Positions 61,974 through 64,000 of a stretch of 64,000 bases of DNA are shown here, piece by piece. The notes beneath the pieces are model-generated. The model ran no database searches and was not told where the DNA came from. It was given only the letters and a program-made list of their open reading frames with translations. This stretch comes from Spirochaetae bacterium HGW-Spirochaetae-1 (lineage in GTDB: Bacteria > Spirochaetota > UBA4802 > UBA5550): contig PGXY01000011.1 of the NCBI GenBank assembly GCA_002839375.1, positions 186,001 through 250,000 on the forward strand, written 5' to 3'. The position numbers and the translations under genes are program-made. Position 1 is the stretch's first letter. Every line of letters starts with the position of its first letter.

Positions 61974-63836
61974 TTATTCCCCCTCAAGGTTTTCGAAGAG
62001 GGAAATAACCACATCATGCTTTCTTGCTATTTTTACGATATCATCGAGATATTTAATATCTATTATGGCGTAATTAGGTGACAGCTTTTCGATGAGCCCG
62101 CTCTTCTTTTTGCTGAAAGCCAGTTCATCGAGAAAGGTGGGATGGCTCGTTTGAAGCAGCACGGCCTCGGTAACGGTTATTCTCAGGGTCTGTCGTGACC
62201 ATTCATTGAGCAGAAACTTCATATTCTGGGGTATCTGATTTTTAGAATAGGCATTCAGCGTGTCGATGAATGTCTTCAACGGCAGGCCGCGTTTATGTGC
62301 CGTAACAATGGATGACCGGGTTATCATGGCGTTGAGGATGACATCGTCCCTGGTGATTTCCGTGTGTGTCATGATATGATAGAGGCTCAGCGACGAAATC
62401 TCCTCCGAGGGAATGATGAGGCTGAAATCCGGGTTTATATAGATGCATTTTTGGGGCTCGGGAATCGTGACGGTGGTTTTTACCCTGGCGGTGCGTGATG
62501 CGATTTCAATCCCGATCTCGGAAAGCTGGGCATGGCCTTTTATGATGTCGATAATGCCGGTGACGCACAAAAGGTTCAGTGCTGACATGAACTGTTCCGA
62601 CATGCTCTGGCGGAGATCAATTGTTTCCTGCAGGGAATTGCGCGCCGGTGCTGAAGCCAGGAGTCCCGTAACGGTGATGATCCTGAGATGCTCCAGTGTC
62701 GCCTCGGGAAGCTTTGTCATTGTTTTCAGGATAGATGAAATTACCCTGTAAGACGGTATGTCTGTCATGGGAAGAAAAAGCTCGTTGAAATTATCAGTCA
62801 GTTCCAGGCTGTGGAGTATTTTCATCAGAAGCGATTGCGGTTCCTCGAAATCGTCTTTAAGTGATGAGATGGAAATGGAGGCCACGTCCTTGTGCATGGA
62901 CAGGCATTTCATCCTGTTGAGGAAGAACAGCGCCAGCTGTGCCGTCTCTTCGGGGTCGATATTTTTTCCCGTTATCTCTTTGATTGCTATCATGGAATCG
63001 GTGATTCTTTTCTGGTCTATTTTCCTGAACTTCATCTGCTTGGTGAGGAACAGACCAAAGGTGGATATGGCGTCATAGGTATAGAGGATGTTCAGAACGA
63101 AGCGGTACTGGTTACGGATATCATCCGTCGAGGGAACGTCGTGTTTTTTCAACTCCCCGATTATCGACGGCGCAAGTTTTTCGTTCAGAATGATAAAAGT
63201 GCGGAATTCAGGAGATATTGTGTGTACGATTGATGCCAGGCGCTCCTGTACTATGTAGCTCATGGTTTTATTGAATGATGACGGTGTTATCAGCGCCGTG
63301 GCCTCTTCAAAGGATAGGATGCCTCCCGCCGCGGCAAGGTGCCTGAGAAACTGCACTATCTTCGCGTCGGGAATTTTCTGCAAAAGGCCGGCATCGCCGG
63401 CCCTGGTTTCCAGAGCGGTTTTAATTTTTTTCAGCCTTTCATGTACATCGGCGGTGTCTTTAATATTGATGAGTTCGGCAATCTCGCTAATGCCGTAGAT
63501 TTTATCAAGCTTATTGGTGAGGAGCTGCCTGTTTTTGATCACATAAAGGAGAAGTTTCTGTGAAAGGTTCGTGGTATGGATTTCCAGTTCCGGAACCGTT
63601 GTATGTGTCGCCTTTTCCAGTTCGCCCAGGGTGGCTCCATCACCGTCGTCATAGACGGATTTAATTATTTCCAGTTCCTTCGCGTTCAGGGACTTCAGTA
63701 CGGCATGGATGCCGGCCGCCGACAGGATGGCCTGCTGGATATCCTTTTCATTGTCGGGTTTACAATGGAGGATTTTTGCGATTTCATTTTTTTTATCGCC
63801 GCTTAGTTTTTTCTGGATGTCTGATAGTGATTTCAT
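61974..63836 (-). CDS. Helicase-associated (XPB C-terminal-like) domain protein
   Basis: 620 aa. The C-terminal region (about 455-560) contains CIYINPDFSLIIPSEEISSLSLYHI, then TRSSIVTAHKRGLPLKTFIDTL and IPQNMKFLLNEW. This is the pattern of the 'helicase conserved C-terminal' domain found beside XPB-like helicases. No Walker A, DEAD or SF2 helicase motif is present, so the protein is not itself a helicase. The N-terminal ~450 residues are helical and unassigned. A role in DNA repair or transcription is only a guess. Monocistronic. Confidence 0.65.
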   Translation of the reverse strand: MKSLSDIQKKLSGDKKNEIAKILHCKPDNEKDIQQAILSAAGIHAVLKSLNAKELEIIKSVYDDGDGATLGELEKATHTTVPELEIHTTNLSQKLLLYVIKNRQLLTNKLDKIYGISEIAELINIKDTADVHERLKKIKTALETRAGDAGLLQKIPDAKIVQFLRHLAAAGGILSFEEATALITPSSFNKTMSYIVQERLASIVHTISPEFRTFIILNEKLAPSIIGELKKHDVPSTDDIRNQYRFVLNILYTYDAISTFGLFLTKQMKFRKIDQKRITDSMIAIKEITGKNIDPEETAQLALFFLNRMKCLSMHKDVASISISSLKDDFEEPQSLLMKILHSLELTDNFNELFLPMTDIPSYRVISSILKTMTKLPEATLEHLRIITVTGLLASAPARNSLQETIDLRQSMSEQFMSALNLLCVTGIIDIIKGHAQLSEIGIEIASRTARVKTTVTIPEPQKCIYINPDFSLIIPSEEISSLSLYHIMTHTEITRDDVILNAMITRSSIVTAHKRGLPLKTFIDTLNAYSKNQIPQNMKFLLNEWSRQTLRITVTEAVLLQTSHPTFLDELAFSKKKSGLIEKLSPNYAIIDIKYLDDIVKIARKHDVVISLFENLEGE

Positions 63837-63985
63837 AGTAAAAAAGTTGTGGACACTGTAATGAGGCTATTTTATATAGACCCAGTTATTTGTGCAATAA
63901 ATTTTGTATTCTGTTTGTCGTAAATTACTGAAATATCCGATTTTGATTAGAAAAATTTGGTGTTCTGCCGAAAAAGGAGCAATAT

Positions 63986-64000
63986 ATGGTCCAATTTTTT
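63986..64000 (+). CDS. Possible gene start running off the window
   Basis: ATG at 63986 preceded by AAAAAGGAG with good spacing; only five codons (MVQFF) are visible. No product can be proposed. Confidence 0.3.

Overview
The window most likely comes from a free-living, Gram-negative-type member of the Spirochaetota. The best evidence is the flagellar set (fliK-flgD-flgE and a separate flgF/flhO-type gene). The hook protein FlgE has a spirochaete-like N-terminus and a Lys/Cys pair at the positions used for lysinoalanine cross-linking in Treponema. Other genes fit a redox-versatile environmental bacterium: a FadL-like outer-membrane protein, lipoproteins, NifU/NifS, FmdE, a small c-type cytochrome, a SemiSWEET and a large arsenic block. 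No rRNA, tRNA or CRISPR array was seen.

Layout. 0-6 kb: the 3' part of a giant surface-type protein, then a FadL-like porin. 6-9.6 kb: an AT-rich island with a REP-associated tyrosine transposase (RAYT), many copies of its likely REP sequence (core TTGCTCAGAGTAA), a hydrolase and an unknown gene. 9.6-13.6 kb: a GAF/HD-GYP regulator, then a calcineurin-like protein, a rhodanese and a MauE/DoxX membrane protein. 13.6-25.9 kb: mostly housekeeping or unlinked genes (DUF89, icd, rluD, DUF362, trpS, SemiSWEET, a histone-like protein, NlpC/P60, bcp, an SDR, an EXPERA protein). 25.9-29.3 kb: fliK-flgD-flgE. 29.5-33.4 kb: cytochrome, SpoU methylase, nifU-nifS, fmdE, followed by a decayed molybdate/tungstate ABC transporter.

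34-44.3 kb is the most unusual region: two divergent arms around a 387-bp AT-rich gap. The right arm encodes two OleA-like thiolases (the second degenerate), a small membrane protein, an OleD-like reductase and an OleC-like beta-lactone synthetase, with no OleB decarboxylase beside them. This is the gene set of the lipstatin and nocardiolactone pathways. The left arm encodes a GT1 glycosyltransferase, an FkbM methyltransferase and two HxxxD acyltransferases (one condensation/PapA-like, one BAHD-like). Together they suggest a biosynthetic locus for a long-chain beta-lactone, or a glycosylated and acylated lipid derived from it.

46-54 kb is an arsenic/thiol block, all on the minus strand: arsR, an ArsP-type permease, a small secreted protein, a phosphodiesterase-like lipoprotein, a small thioredoxin, a DGC protein, a thioredoxin lipoprotein, ccdA, acr3, a radical SAM/SPASM protein and arsC. 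Two near-identical palindromes lie in front of arsR and the permease; the one at arsR covers a predicted -10 box. 54.4-64 kb: a tandemly duplicated secreted protein of unknown type, an FG-GAP lipoprotein, tatA-murA, a LysM transglycosylase, a pseudo-receiver coiled-coil protein and an XPB-like helicase-associated protein. All functions are read from the sequence and family knowledge; no searches were run.
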